The position numbers and the translations under genes are program-made. 64,000 bases of DNA, taken from assembly GCF_918797505.1 (NCBI RefSeq), contig NC_092800.1:3472001-3536000 (forward strand), given 5' to 3'. Shown one piece after another: positions 55,291 to 64,000 of this stretch (positions within the stretch are counted from its first letter, which is position 1; every line of letters begins with the position of its first letter). The notes under the pieces were generated by a model. It ran no database searches. It worked only from the letters and a program-made list of their open reading frames with translations, and was not told the DNA's origin. The stretch is from Bemisia tabaci (taxonomy: Eukaryota > Arthropoda > Insecta > Hemiptera > Aleyrodidae).

Positions 55291-56940
55291 TCAGGTCGGT
55301 ACACGGACTTTATGTCCACTTTTTTTACGTCCACAGACTTTTCGTCCACAATTTTTTCCCACAGTTCTAAAGCCCACACTATTGTCAAGTCCATTACTTA
55401 AACGTCCACTAAGTTAAGTCCACAAATGTAAAGTCCACTAAAATCAAATTCAAGCGTCATATTTTAGTCCGTGTGTAAAATTATATTGACAATACCGAAA
55501 TGAGAAAATTAAGAGATAATGAGGTGTTGTTATCGTAACTCATATTTTAAATGAAATGTTAATTTTTTCTTTTGATTCATCTTTTCAAATTGTCTTTGTA
55601 AATACTTGATTTCATTTCTATCCTTGTTTCCGGTATAAAATATGCCTTAAATGCACATTCTTTTTTGTAATGAAATTGATTACTTCATTTTAAAAACATT
55701 TACATTTTTAAAACGTGGTAAATATTTGTAAAACCTTTTCCGAGCGATGGCATCGATATGAATCTCAATGAGCCGTAGTTGTGATGAAAGAAACTATACA
55801 AAAATTAATAAAAGAGGAGAAAAACTAAGAAGCACGCAATTTTTTGTTTTTAACTTATTTGTACATCGACCTTCTTGAGTCAAATACGTCCAATTTTGAG
55901 CGTCTAGTTGCGCTTACACCACGCTGCAGCACAGTAAAAGCCCAAAACATAAAAGAATAAATTTGAATGCTTTGGAAATTATTAAATTTGACACGGAACG
56001 ACTATTATATTTACAAAAAAAGATTACATTTTCCAGTAGTACATATTTCTTTTTCATCAATTTAAATAAGAATGATTCATGCAGAGTTTTCAAACATTTC
56101 AAAATTATGGGTTGAGAAACGCTGACTCCGCGAGTTTAAATATTAGAGCCTAACACAGAGCGGAGCGGCGTGTTAGCAGCGCAGAACGCGCACTGACGCC
56201 TACAAACCTAACGGGATACTTCACGCATTGCGCAACGCGTGAAGTATCCCGTTAGGTTTGTAGGCGCCTATGCGCGTGTCACGCTGGTTTCCTGCCGCGC
56301 CGCAACGCTTTAAGCAACTATTTCGCGTCAGAGGCGTTGCACAGTATCCTACAAGATTGAAGGCGCACGAAATAACTAGTGAAAGAGGACTTTCAATTTT
56401 GACTGCATCTGTTACTGAAAAATGTTTAATTTGGCATTAGAGCGTTTCCTGGGCTCCCGCTTTGGTTTTCATCTTATCATATCCGTACAGTGTACACATG
56501 AACATATGTTTTTATCTGCTCTTAGAGTCTGTTCTCTTTCATGACTTGATTCATGAATGAAATGTTTTTAAGAATGAAGGATTTCTTCACCTCTCTTAAT
56601 TTAAAAATCTAAATTTTCGTATATACTCCCATTTTCAAAATTCTCTGTAAAGACGTTAATAGCCTGTGACGTTGAACGTCTCAAAATATACTAACCAACT
56701 AACTAGTAGCAGTATGCATTTATTTTTGAGGGTTTTTTTGATCCTGTCATTTAAATGAGAAAAAAAAATGTGGACATAACATGTCCACAATTTGGACGAT
56801 TTTGGACATATTCATGGTTGGACATTAAATCATGTGGACTTAATAAAGACTGGACTTAACGTTTAGTGGACATAAATATCGGTGGACATTTATTTAATGG
56901 ACGAAAGGTAGGTGGACATAAAGTCCTGGAAGCCTCGGGT
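55291..56940. mobile_element. 1.65-kb non-autonomous element with subterminal GTCCAC repeats
   Basis: The left end CACGGACTTTATGTCCAC and right end GTGGACATAAAGTCCTGG are inverted. Just inside each end the motif GTCCAC (or GTGGAC) recurs about eight times over some 150-200 bp. The 1.2-kb centre is non-coding and includes the perfect hairpin at 56,197-56,268. Clustered subterminal motifs are typical of transposase-binding regions of DNA transposons. Confidence 0.72.
56197..56268. repeat. Perfect 29-bp-arm hairpin related to the hAT family H interior
   Basis: GCCTACAAACCTAACGGGAT plus ACTTCACGC is followed 10 nt later by its exact complement. The same GCGCCTACAA and TACTTCACGCATTGCGC words form the tandem units inside the family H elements at 976 and 6,849. 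Confidence 0.8.
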
Positions 56941-56944
56941 CATG

Positions 56945-57484
56945 CTGACGCACCAAAAAGAACCCAGAATTTTTTTTAAAAAAGTATATTATTTTAAAGG
57001 TAGGGTTTTTGGTCTGTTTCCTGTCTCGGGAAAATTAATGAAATTCTGAAAGGAGTCCCAATAATTAATTTTTAATAAAACAAATGTATTATTGTCTTTC
57101 ATGTTAGTTTTCTCTGCTCTATCTACCTTCAGTTCTGTCAACAACTTCATGAAAACTTCAGAAAACTCCTCAAACGTTTCCAGCTTGTAAGCAAATGCTT
57201 TGCTCGATAATTTCAATGCGAATGGGTATCATGAGGTGCTTATTCTGAAAAGCTGCACTTGAGATTCCTCACAATAGACTAAGGAATCTGATGAATCATA
57301 GGTGATATTACTGCGCTGTTTATCCGGTGGGATGGTTGGTTTTATACGAACGTAAGGTTCAAGGTGATGAGCGCATTAGGAGCACTGGAGCGTGGAAAAC
57401 GCATTAAGTAAATTAGGAAAATTAGGCGAGTCAAAATCTCTCCTAACAGCTTTGCGGCATTTCCTTGTCACTATCTTCGTGTAA
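56945..57484. other. Unassigned stretch
   Basis: AT-rich with short open frames and no motif. Confidence 0.35.
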
Positions 57485-57994
57485 AATGGAGATGTTGCAT
57501 GTGTGAGGGATTCGCGATATGACCATTGATTCTAATGTAAAATTTGGCGAGAAACACGATAGTGCCACTGGTATTCCCTGAAATCAACTCCCAAGCTCAA
57601 AAAAAGCTCTCAAAATTGAGGGCGTAATGGAGGGGATATCCCACGCTATCCTGAGAGTCCACCGTTACATCGAGACAAACTCTCTATGCAAAGATTGGAA
57701 GCAAATACATTGACAGGGCTGCCACTTTATTTGAGGACTCTAAAACTGAAAACACGGCAACCCTGCTAATGTATTTGCTCCCTATCTTTGCATGGAGAGT
57801 TTGTCTTGGTGTAGAGGTAGACTCTCAGGATAGCGTGGGATGTTCCTCCATTACAGCTTTAACTTTGATAGCGTTTTTTGAGCTTGGGAGTTGATTTCAG
57901 AGAAAACATAGTGGCACTATCGTGTTTCTCGCGAACTTTTACATGAAAATCAATAGTCAAATCGCAAATTCCTCACACATGCAACATCTCCATT
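57485..57994. mobile_element. Family B long-TIR MITE
   Basis: AATGGAGATGTTGCATGTGT to CACATGCAACATCTCCATT, 510 bp. Three separate loci carry the same length, supporting a true mobile unit. Confidence 0.82.
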
Positions 57995-58086
57995 GCCTTT
58001 CTGTGCTCCAGAAAAAGTAGTGTAAAAAATACTCGTGCGAATCCGTCCAATCAAACTCAACCGGGAAGAGAAGGGGGGATTTAGAT

Positions 58087-58332
58087 TTGCTACTCTCAAC
58101 AATAACTCTACTAGTAAGCAACATTCCCAACGGTTTAGATTTCAGAATTTCTGACGCCCACGACTTAATTCGAAAATATTTAGATATGCGGAATGAGTCT
58201 ATGATTTCCATGGATAAAAAACCTTCACTCACGAAGCCATTTTTGTCAATTGTGTACGTGTGCAGTAGAAATATTGGATTTTATTTCTTAAGGAAAGCTC
58301 TCTCTACTGCCCGAAAAAATAAGTTTTTTTAG
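58087..58332 (+). pseudogene. Possible fragment of an M1 aminopeptidase C-terminal (ERAP1_C-like) domain
   Basis: The open frame reads DLIRKYLDMRNESM, then a variable part, then FLSIVYVCSRNIGFYFLRKALSTARK. The pattern YL, about 10 residues, basic-Asp pair, about 8 residues, V-x-N-x-x-G-x-x-x-x-x-FL resembles the helical C-terminal domain of aminopeptidase N. No other part of such a gene is seen and the match is loose. It sits between a long-TIR MITE ending at 57,994 and another at 58,431, so it could be chance. Confidence 0.2.
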
Positions 58333-58430
58333 AGAGATAGTTCATTTTCTATGCGATCAGAGGACACATATAGCATAGTTCGACAATCCTCAGCCTGATC
58401 AAACATGCCAAATCACTTAGCAGGGGTGCC

Positions 58431-58717
58431 AGTCAGGGAAAACCGGGAAATGTCAGGGAATTTTAAAAAGTCAGGTAAAACGGGGAAATTTCAGGGAAAA
58501 TGACGAAAATTTCAGGGAAAATTTGTTAAATCACCTTTATTTGCTTTCTAAAATGAGTTTAAGGTTTCGAACAATAAATTTTGCCTGAAAACGATTTTCA
58601 ATTATGCTCTCTTAACCATTCGTCAGATCTTCAATTGTCAGGGAATTTCACCAAAATGTGTCAAGGAAATCAGGGAAATGTCAGGGAATTTCATTTTCTA
58701 AATTCTGTGGCAACCCT
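58431..58717. mobile_element. Family F MITE
   Basis: CAGGGGTGCCAGTCAGGGAA to AATTCTGTGGCAACCCTT, 287 bp. Confidence 0.8.
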
Positions 58718-58784
58718 TATTCAGTAACCTTTTATCTCGCAACATGGACCACTAAACAGGGTACGAATATAAGCTCTCTGATAC

Positions 58785-58928
58785 ATGGACTGCATTTTGC
58801 AATTAGGAACTGCAATTTCTAGCCCATCTATATGTATAAAAAAACTTAAGTCCACAGGGAAACTAATGGTTGATACGTCGTTCCTAAATTGAGCTATAAA
58901 TTGAAGTTTTGAGTTGCAAAATGCAGTG
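58785..58928. mobile_element. Family D MITE inserted in a family J remnant
   Basis: ATGGACTGCATTTTGCAATT to AGTTGCAAAATGCAGTGT. It interrupts the family J end TGGACCACTAAACAGGGTAC at 58,745. Confidence 0.7.
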
Positions 58929-58989
58929 TATGTCTTACCGTAGCACTCAATTTGATTTGCGAAAATTGCTTTTAGCGCTATTAATTAAA

Positions 58990-59050
58990 AAATCAACGAT
59001 TTAAAATGAGAGCATACTAGAATCAACACTTTAAAATGAGAGCATACTGT
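58990..59050 (+). repeat. Direct duplication of about 29 bp
   Basis: AATCAACGATTTAAAATGAG and AATCAACACTTTAAAATGAG, each followed by AGCATACT. Confidence 0.75.
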
Positions 59051-59124
59051 CACCGCGTTTGAACACGCGCCTTCAGTTTTCCCGGGTAAATAATTTCTTC
59101 ACCTAGGAGCACGTTGATTTGTAT

Positions 59125-59561
59125 CTGTCGAAGGCAAATAGTCAAATCAGGCATTTTATTAAATGCCCAGGCCGGTAGTCAAATTTTGACAGTTTACGGA
59201 ATTCTGGAAAATGGCGAGGAGTTCACGGGTTTTTAATATTTAGGGAAAAATAACTCTTCAAATCCGCAAACTCTCCTCGTTCCTTCCTTTTCACATGCCT
59301 CCAGTACATTTAAGTGTTAAAATTTTAAAAATTCTATGTTTAATGACGTTCCAAAAATTTCATGATAAATGTGCATTCAGGATCTTAAAATCGTTTAAAA
59401 AACTATTGTATGCTGCATATTTTTACAAAGAATTCTTTCCCACCGGAGCAACGAATTATTTTGTCTAAAATTGTGGTAAAAAATTAAAATTTCAATCTAA
59501 GTAAGAATATATTTGCCTAGGGATTTTATACAATGCCTGATTTGACTATTTGCCTTCGACA
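59125..59561. mobile_element. Family G MITE
   Basis: CTGTCGAAGGCAAATAGTCA and TTGACTATTTGCCTTCGACA, 437 bp. Inserted beside GCACGTTGATTTGTAT, which recurs at 59,860 and 59,958. Confidence 0.78.
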
Positions 59562-59564
59562 TAG

Positions 59565-60190
59565 ACATATTCATTTCACCGTGCTGTTTTCCTCCGCTGA
59601 AGGAAGGACCTTCAAAATTCATGGTGGTGTCGAGGTCCGTGCGTTTGCAGACAATTTGGACTCACTACTGTTTTGTAGGAAATGACGTCAATTTCTGCGC
59701 ACTTACTGCTTTCCGACATACCTTGAACTATGCCAGTAGTCCAAATTCTGCTGTTCTATCCGTCTATTCGAGAATCGATACTTCAAAATATGAGCATTAT
59801 TTCGCCGCGTTTTACTAAACCCCTTCAATTTTTACGAATAGGCAATTTCTTGACCTAGGAGAACGTTGATTTGTATCATCGCACCGTGTTGAAACAGCAT
59901 AGTGTCCTGCGTTTGAATTTCACTTTAATTTTCACGAGTATAGGCAATTTCTCGGCCTTAGAGCACGTTGATTGGTATTATTTTGCTGCAACTGAACGGA
60001 CGATACAGTGCATTTTATGATAGTGTCCAGCTCTATGTTTTGTATATCGCGATACATACTTATGAAACAATTATTATTTTTGTCAAAAAATTGACTAAAC
60101 ACTTGTTTCAGCATCCAATGCGGAGATAATTTTGAGGTTTGAGGGTTGGAGCCTTAAAAACTGAAGTTTCCACCAAAGATTGGCGGAATT
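59565..60190. other. Unassigned stretch with dispersed short repeats
   Basis: TAGGAGAACGTTGATTTGTA at 59,859 and TTAGAGCACGTTGATTGGTA at 59,957 are relatives of 59,104. Chance-length open frames only. Confidence 0.4.
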
Positions 60191-60340
60191 GACCCCTTGA
60201 CAAGGCATACGTATTTGAACATTCTGATGGATGTATTCTTTTCAAAATTTCACGTAGAACACAATTCACGCAACGGAAATTACTGAAACCAAAACCAACT
60301 CCAAACCAAGAAATTAATGATTTTATGTAGCGCTGGTTAC
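60190..60340. mobile_element. Family J MITE arm, partial
   Basis: CCTTGACAAGGCATACGTAT, TTCACGTAGAACACAATTCA and ACGGAAATTACTGAAACCAA match the family J arm at 2,193-2,320. No opposite arm found. Confidence 0.55.
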
Positions 60341-60359
60341 GAAATGGTTTAGGCTGGTT

Positions 60360-60610
60360 AGGAAATATCGATAATAATAGGTCATTCACGCCTCGCCACT
60401 GGTTGCTAAACTTCAATCTGCCACTTTTTGTAGTAGGTCCAGTGGTGTGGCGTGTTTTGTGACTTATCGATTGATCTGCCATTTAAACCTACGGAAAAGG
60501 ATCAAGAAAGAGAATAATCGACTCTTCACCATAGCTTCAAATGGGGAAATATCGATAATAGGTCATTCACACCTCGCCACTGGTTGTTAAACTTCGATCC
60601 GTCACACTCC
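60360..60610. mobile_element. Degenerate family A-like copies in a local duplication
   Basis: CCAGTGGTGTGGCGTG at 60,437 and CCTCGCCACTGG at about 60,575 bracket a diverged copy. The segment GAAATATCGATAAT...CTCGCCACTGGTTG occurs twice (about 60,362 and 60,547), so part of the element is duplicated. Confidence 0.5.
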
Positions 60611-60619
60611 GTAGTATGA

Positions 60620-61039
60620 GGGTGGTTTCACGATAACTGGAATAGTTTTGTCGCCGTAACAGAAAACACATTTTTCGCTCAGATTTTTAGTAGTAATGAT
60701 AATCACTTGAATTTTTTTGCATTTATAGACCCAGAGTTACGTGTTATAACGCTTTTCAAAGATTTATCGCTCTAATTTTCAATTTTAATGCATGAATGGC
60801 CGAAAATGTGCTGTCTGTTACGCTGACTTTTTACCGCGTAACAGACAGCACATTTTCGGAATTTACATATTATTAATTGAGAAGTAGAGCAATAAATCAT
60901 TAGAAAGCGTTACAATACGTAACCCTTTGAAGATTAATGCGACAAAATTTGAGTGATTTTCATTTCTATTAAAAACATGACCGAAAAATGTGTTGTCTGT
61001 TACGGCGACAAAACTATTCGAGTTATCGTGAAACCACCC
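60620..61039. mobile_element. Palindromic MITE, 4-bp TSD ATGA
   Basis: 420 bp. Ends GGGTGGTTTCACGATAACTG and GAGTTATCGTGAAACCACCC, flanked by ATGA (60616-60619 and 61040-61043). TTTTGTCGCCGTAACAG pairs with CTGTTACGGCGACAAAA. Confidence 0.78.
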
Positions 61040-61078
61040 ATGAGGCGGATCCCATTCAGTGTAAAATTTCCGAGAATT

Positions 61079-61220
61079 TAGATTACATTTTGCAATAAGG
61101 AACTGTACTATTTCTGGCTCTTCCGTAAAAGCACCTATCTGCATAGGGAAATCAATTGCATGTATGTTGTTTCTCAAGTGAGCCAAAAATAGTCATTCCT
61201 CATCGCAAAATGTGGTCCAT
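61079..61220. mobile_element. Diverged family D MITE
   Basis: TAGATTACATTTTGCAATAA to CATCGCAAAATGTGGTCCAT, with the AGGGAAATCAATTGCATGTA interior. Confidence 0.65.
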
Positions 61221-61393
61221 GTAAACCGCGAGTTTACGCACACGTCCAGTTTCTTTGATGTGTCGAGTTAAGACTGTTTCCCGTTTACCAGGCTGTAAAT
61301 ATTCATTCATTACGCTTGCATGATTGGGTAAAGCAGACCAGACGCAAAGTACGCACTCGGTGTTACAAGTCGTTGTAACTTTTCTTCAAAACA

Positions 61394-61662
61394 CATAGGG
61401 TGTTCAAAAAGAACCGGGACTGGTCCCGTAGTTTCTAAACTATAATAGGTATTGACATGATCTTAAAGTCATTTGAAAGATCAACTCATTATCTTTCGAT
61501 TAAGACCAAGATCTGCTAAATCGGACAAACTTGGCATAACTTAGACAATTTTAGTCTTAATCGATAGATTATGAGTTGATCTTTCAAATGACTCCAAGAT
61601 CGTGTCAATACCTATCATAGTTTGGAAACGACAGGACCAGTCCTTTTGGAACAGCCTATGTT
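61394..61662. mobile_element. Palindromic MITE with ATAGGSTGTTC ends
   Basis: ATAGGGTGTTCAAAAAGAAC at the left and CCTTTTGGAACAGCCTAT at the right. TGAAAGATCAACTCATTATC pairs with GATTATGAGTTGATCTTTCA. Confidence 0.72.
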
Positions 61663-61664
61663 AG

Positions 61665-62690
61665 ATCTCTTTCCCGTTAGACGATTTCATATTTTTTTGC
61701 CGCTAGGCCACACTGTGCCGGGTCTCTAAAATGATTAACCTTTTTTATGATAGCTAAAAAAGGAGCATTATTACTAACGCCCAGCAACATGTGACGTTTG
61801 ATCTCTGGGGACTGCTTTGACGACGACAGATTATTGCACGTATGGTCGTCTTTTAAGGGGCACCCACTCAGCCCCCCCCCCCCCTTCTCTAATTTATGCC
61901 CCCACGCTGATAATGGTAATTATCGTGGGTTCTGGATTTCTGGCGTGCTCGCAGCCGTGCTACTGAGCACGGACCGAATTTTGCGCTTCTTTATTGTTTC
62001 ATCCGTTCGGAACAGGGGTTTGTCATGAGAATCAATTTCAGAAAGTTGCAAAATATACTGGAAAAAATTGGATTTACTACAACAAAGAAAACAGGTCCCT
62101 CAACGGTTTATTGTTGTGCTGAGGAACAATTTTCTGCGTCCAAGAAACCAAGTGTTTGTGACCGAATCGGTGAAAATGGACCTTACCTCCCTGGAGAATA
62201 TTTCCTTTAATTTCTTACCAATGCGTGAAGGAAGAAGATCTAGAAATTTTGGAAAGCTCAAAAATCGTAAGAGATGCGAGTCCTGAAGTTTCAAGATAAA
62301 ATTCTAAGGTTTTAGATTAACGCGGTGTAAGTTTAAAAAAAAAAGAAAATAAGGGAAATTTTTTCCTAGAAGATGAGGCCCCTTCTCACGAATCCAGTCA
62401 CATTTTAGTTGCCTCGACTTAATTCTAAATGCATTATGAATTATGATGAGAAAGTTTTCGTCTTGACAACTGACATGTTATTTTGCAAAATAAATCAATT
62501 CCCCGACGCGAAGAGGTTTTTCATCAGCACAAATATATAAAGTATCAAAGAAACGGGGTTTTCGGATATAAAAAATCAAATTAAGTAGGGTTAATTTAAG
62601 TTGGCGATTAAAAAATTCCACGAGGCACAGCTAAGTTAGTTTTTGATTACCAACGGATTACTTTCACTCTTCAAATAGGAATTTTGCCGT
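61665..62690. other. Unassigned stretch
   Basis: C-run at about 61,877-61,890. Open frames of 60-76 codons near 61,800-62,290 carry no recognisable domain. Confidence 0.35.
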
Positions 62691-62693
62691 GCT

Positions 62694-62936
62694 AGGGAAA
62701 AACGCAGTATGAACATTCGAGAGTTGCCAAATTTCCTTGCATAAAACGTTTGTTTTTAAGGAAAATTTTGAATATTCTTCCTTGAAATTTTCAGGGGCTT
62801 TAGGTGAAATTGTGAACAAAATTATCTGAAAAATTGGAAGGAAAACGTTCATAAGTTTAACAGGAAATTCGTTTTTTATCAAAGGAAATTTGGCAACGCC
62901 TGAAGGTTCATACGGCGTTTTTCCTTAGCACGGCAG
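62694..62936. mobile_element. Family C MITE
   Basis: Ends TTGCCGTGCTAGGG and CCTTAGCACGGCAG, about 243 bp, with the same internal GAGAGTTGCCAAATTTCC and complement. Confidence 0.78.
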
Positions 62937-62967
62937 AACAGGCCACACCGGTCACACTCGGATTATT

Positions 62968-63221
62968 CTGCTGTGATAAGAAGAAACGCCGTACGAGCCT
63001 TCAGACGTTTCCAAATTTCCTTTGACAAAACATTTATTTGCGGGAAAATTCGCAAAGTATTTATCCTTCAATTTTCTAGTGAATTATGCTCGTAATTTGA
63101 TCTAAAATATCAGAAAATTTCAAGAAAAAATAAGCGTAACTTTTCTCAAAAATAAATAGTTTATCGGGGGAGATTTAGCAACGTCTGAAGGCTCTTACGG
63201 CGTTTTTCCTTAGCACGGCAG
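62968..63221. mobile_element. Family C MITE, second of an adjacent pair
   Basis: Ends CTGCTGTGATAAGAAG and CCTTAGCACGGCAG. It is only 31 bp from the previous copy. Flanks TATT/TATC are a near 4-bp match. Confidence 0.78.
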
Positions 63222-63249
63222 TATCAAAGTTGATTTCCTTACACGCTCG

Positions 63250-63497
63250 CACTCGACGCACGGTGGGTCGAGTCAATTGGAGAGGTTGGACATGAAATTT
63301 TTTACTAGAACTGCAAATTTTGACGTTTATTTCGTCAGATTTCAAATTTTCAGGGTTGTTTTGAAAGTAAATTTCACGAAAAAACCAATGAAACCACTTT
63401 TAGAACCTCAAAGTTTTGTATAAACGGAGTTTTAAGCTTTTGAAGTTTCCAAATTTTGTCCGAGGTCTCCTATTAACTCGATCCACCGTGCGACGTG
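63250..63497. mobile_element. Family O palindromic MITE, intact
   Basis: CGACGCACGGTGGGTCGAGT and ACTCGATCCACCGTGCGACG. 248 bp, with AATTTCACG... and TGAAATTTTT inner arms. Confidence 0.72.
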
Positions 63498-63522
63498 TTT
63501 CAGAAACGTGAATGAACAAATG

Positions 63523-63600
63523 GACGTATTTATGCTAAAAGGACTTATGTCTCGCGCAAACCCTATGCTTATACTTCCTTTTAGCATAAATCGTCGTTTC
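63523..63600. mobile_element. Family E hairpin MITE
   Basis: GGACGTATTTATGCTAAAAG and TTCCTTTTAGCATAAAT form the arms, as at 2,095. Confidence 0.65.
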
Positions 63601-63837
63601 CAGCACGAAGGAACGTCACTCCATTCCAAGGTTGCCAAATCGACTCGAACAATTAATATATTTTACAAAAATGTACGTAAGCAATTTTTATCCAAAATCG
63701 TCTGCTCTCTGCTTAAAATCCAGAGAAAAATCAGGGAATTTTTCAGTCAGAAATGCCCAAGATTCTCTTGATTAATGGCAATTTGCGAGGGAAAGTTGGC
63801 AACATTGAAATGGAGTTACGTTCTCTCGTCCAGCTCC

Positions 63838-63946
63838 TCGATTGTTGAATCGATATCGAATGACCTTGATCGATATATAGCATTGTTAAGATAGGGATTT
63901 ATCGATCAGAAGCATTCGATAACGATTCAACCATCGACCCGCAGGA
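63838..63946. repeat. Family I ATCGAT palindrome
   Basis: GTTGAATCGATATCGAATGA and TCGATAACGATTCAACCATC form the arms. It is in inverted orientation relative to 52,120. Confidence 0.65.
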
Positions 63947-64000
63947 GACGACGAAATACGTCCGAATGGCTCAACAACTTCCGCCACAATCTCTTCTCTA

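Noticed and set aside
57957..58232. 91-codon minus-strand frame
   Set aside because: It begins within the family B MITE end and lies antisense to the candidate 58-kb fragment; no motif.
1..64000. CRISPR array or prokaryotic operon
   Set aside because: The repeats are palindromic transposons or minisatellites without regularly spaced unique spacers, and the genes have spliceosomal introns.

Overview
The window is eukaryotic nuclear DNA. It is AT-rich, has genes with GT-AG introns, and is packed with short non-coding inverted-repeat transposons. It has no operons, Shine-Dalgarno sites or dense coding. An insect is the best fit: an insect-like complement of hAT, Harbinger and mariner-type MITEs, poly-A-tailed non-LTR 3' ends, a Ty3/gypsy remnant, and a fructosamine-3-kinase gene with six coding exons. 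A sap-feeding hemipteran such as a whitefly is my guess, because of the intronless AAA-ATPase-like gene; this is inference and species is not proven.

Layout. 1-4,500: a tandem repeat of about 365 bp broken up by MITEs (hAT, a 4-bp-TSD family, others), then an unassigned stretch. 4,534-6,744: a single-exon gene for a secreted 736-residue protein of the bacterial-type AAA-ATPase-like plus PD-(D/E)XK nuclease family, with a hAT element 105 bp downstream. 7,760-9,560: more MITEs and a decayed gypsy pol fragment. 11,412-23,272 (minus strand): a complete, apparently intact FN3K gene encoding 307 residues, whose introns hold many repeats. 24,240-25,311: a possible divergent promoter with TTTCCGGT motifs and two candidate plus-strand exons of unknown function. 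25,742-31,198: a 5.4-kb inverted repeat with 2.7-kb, almost identical arms around a GC-rich hairpin. 31,200-32,740: repeated splice-acceptor-like mini-units. 32,750-64,000: mainly nested MITEs, with three weak islands of possible coding or promoter sequence at 39.5, 40.5 and 42.5-43.0 kb.

The two confident genes are functionally unrelated as far as the sequence shows. FN3K is a cytosolic deglycation kinase. The AAA-ATPase-like protein carries a signal peptide and so should enter the secretory pathway, which is odd for a family that in bacteria is intracellular. Most of the window is explained by about a dozen short terminal-inverted-repeat families, several with readable target-site duplications and clear nesting order. 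All assignments come from reading the sequence; no database search was run.
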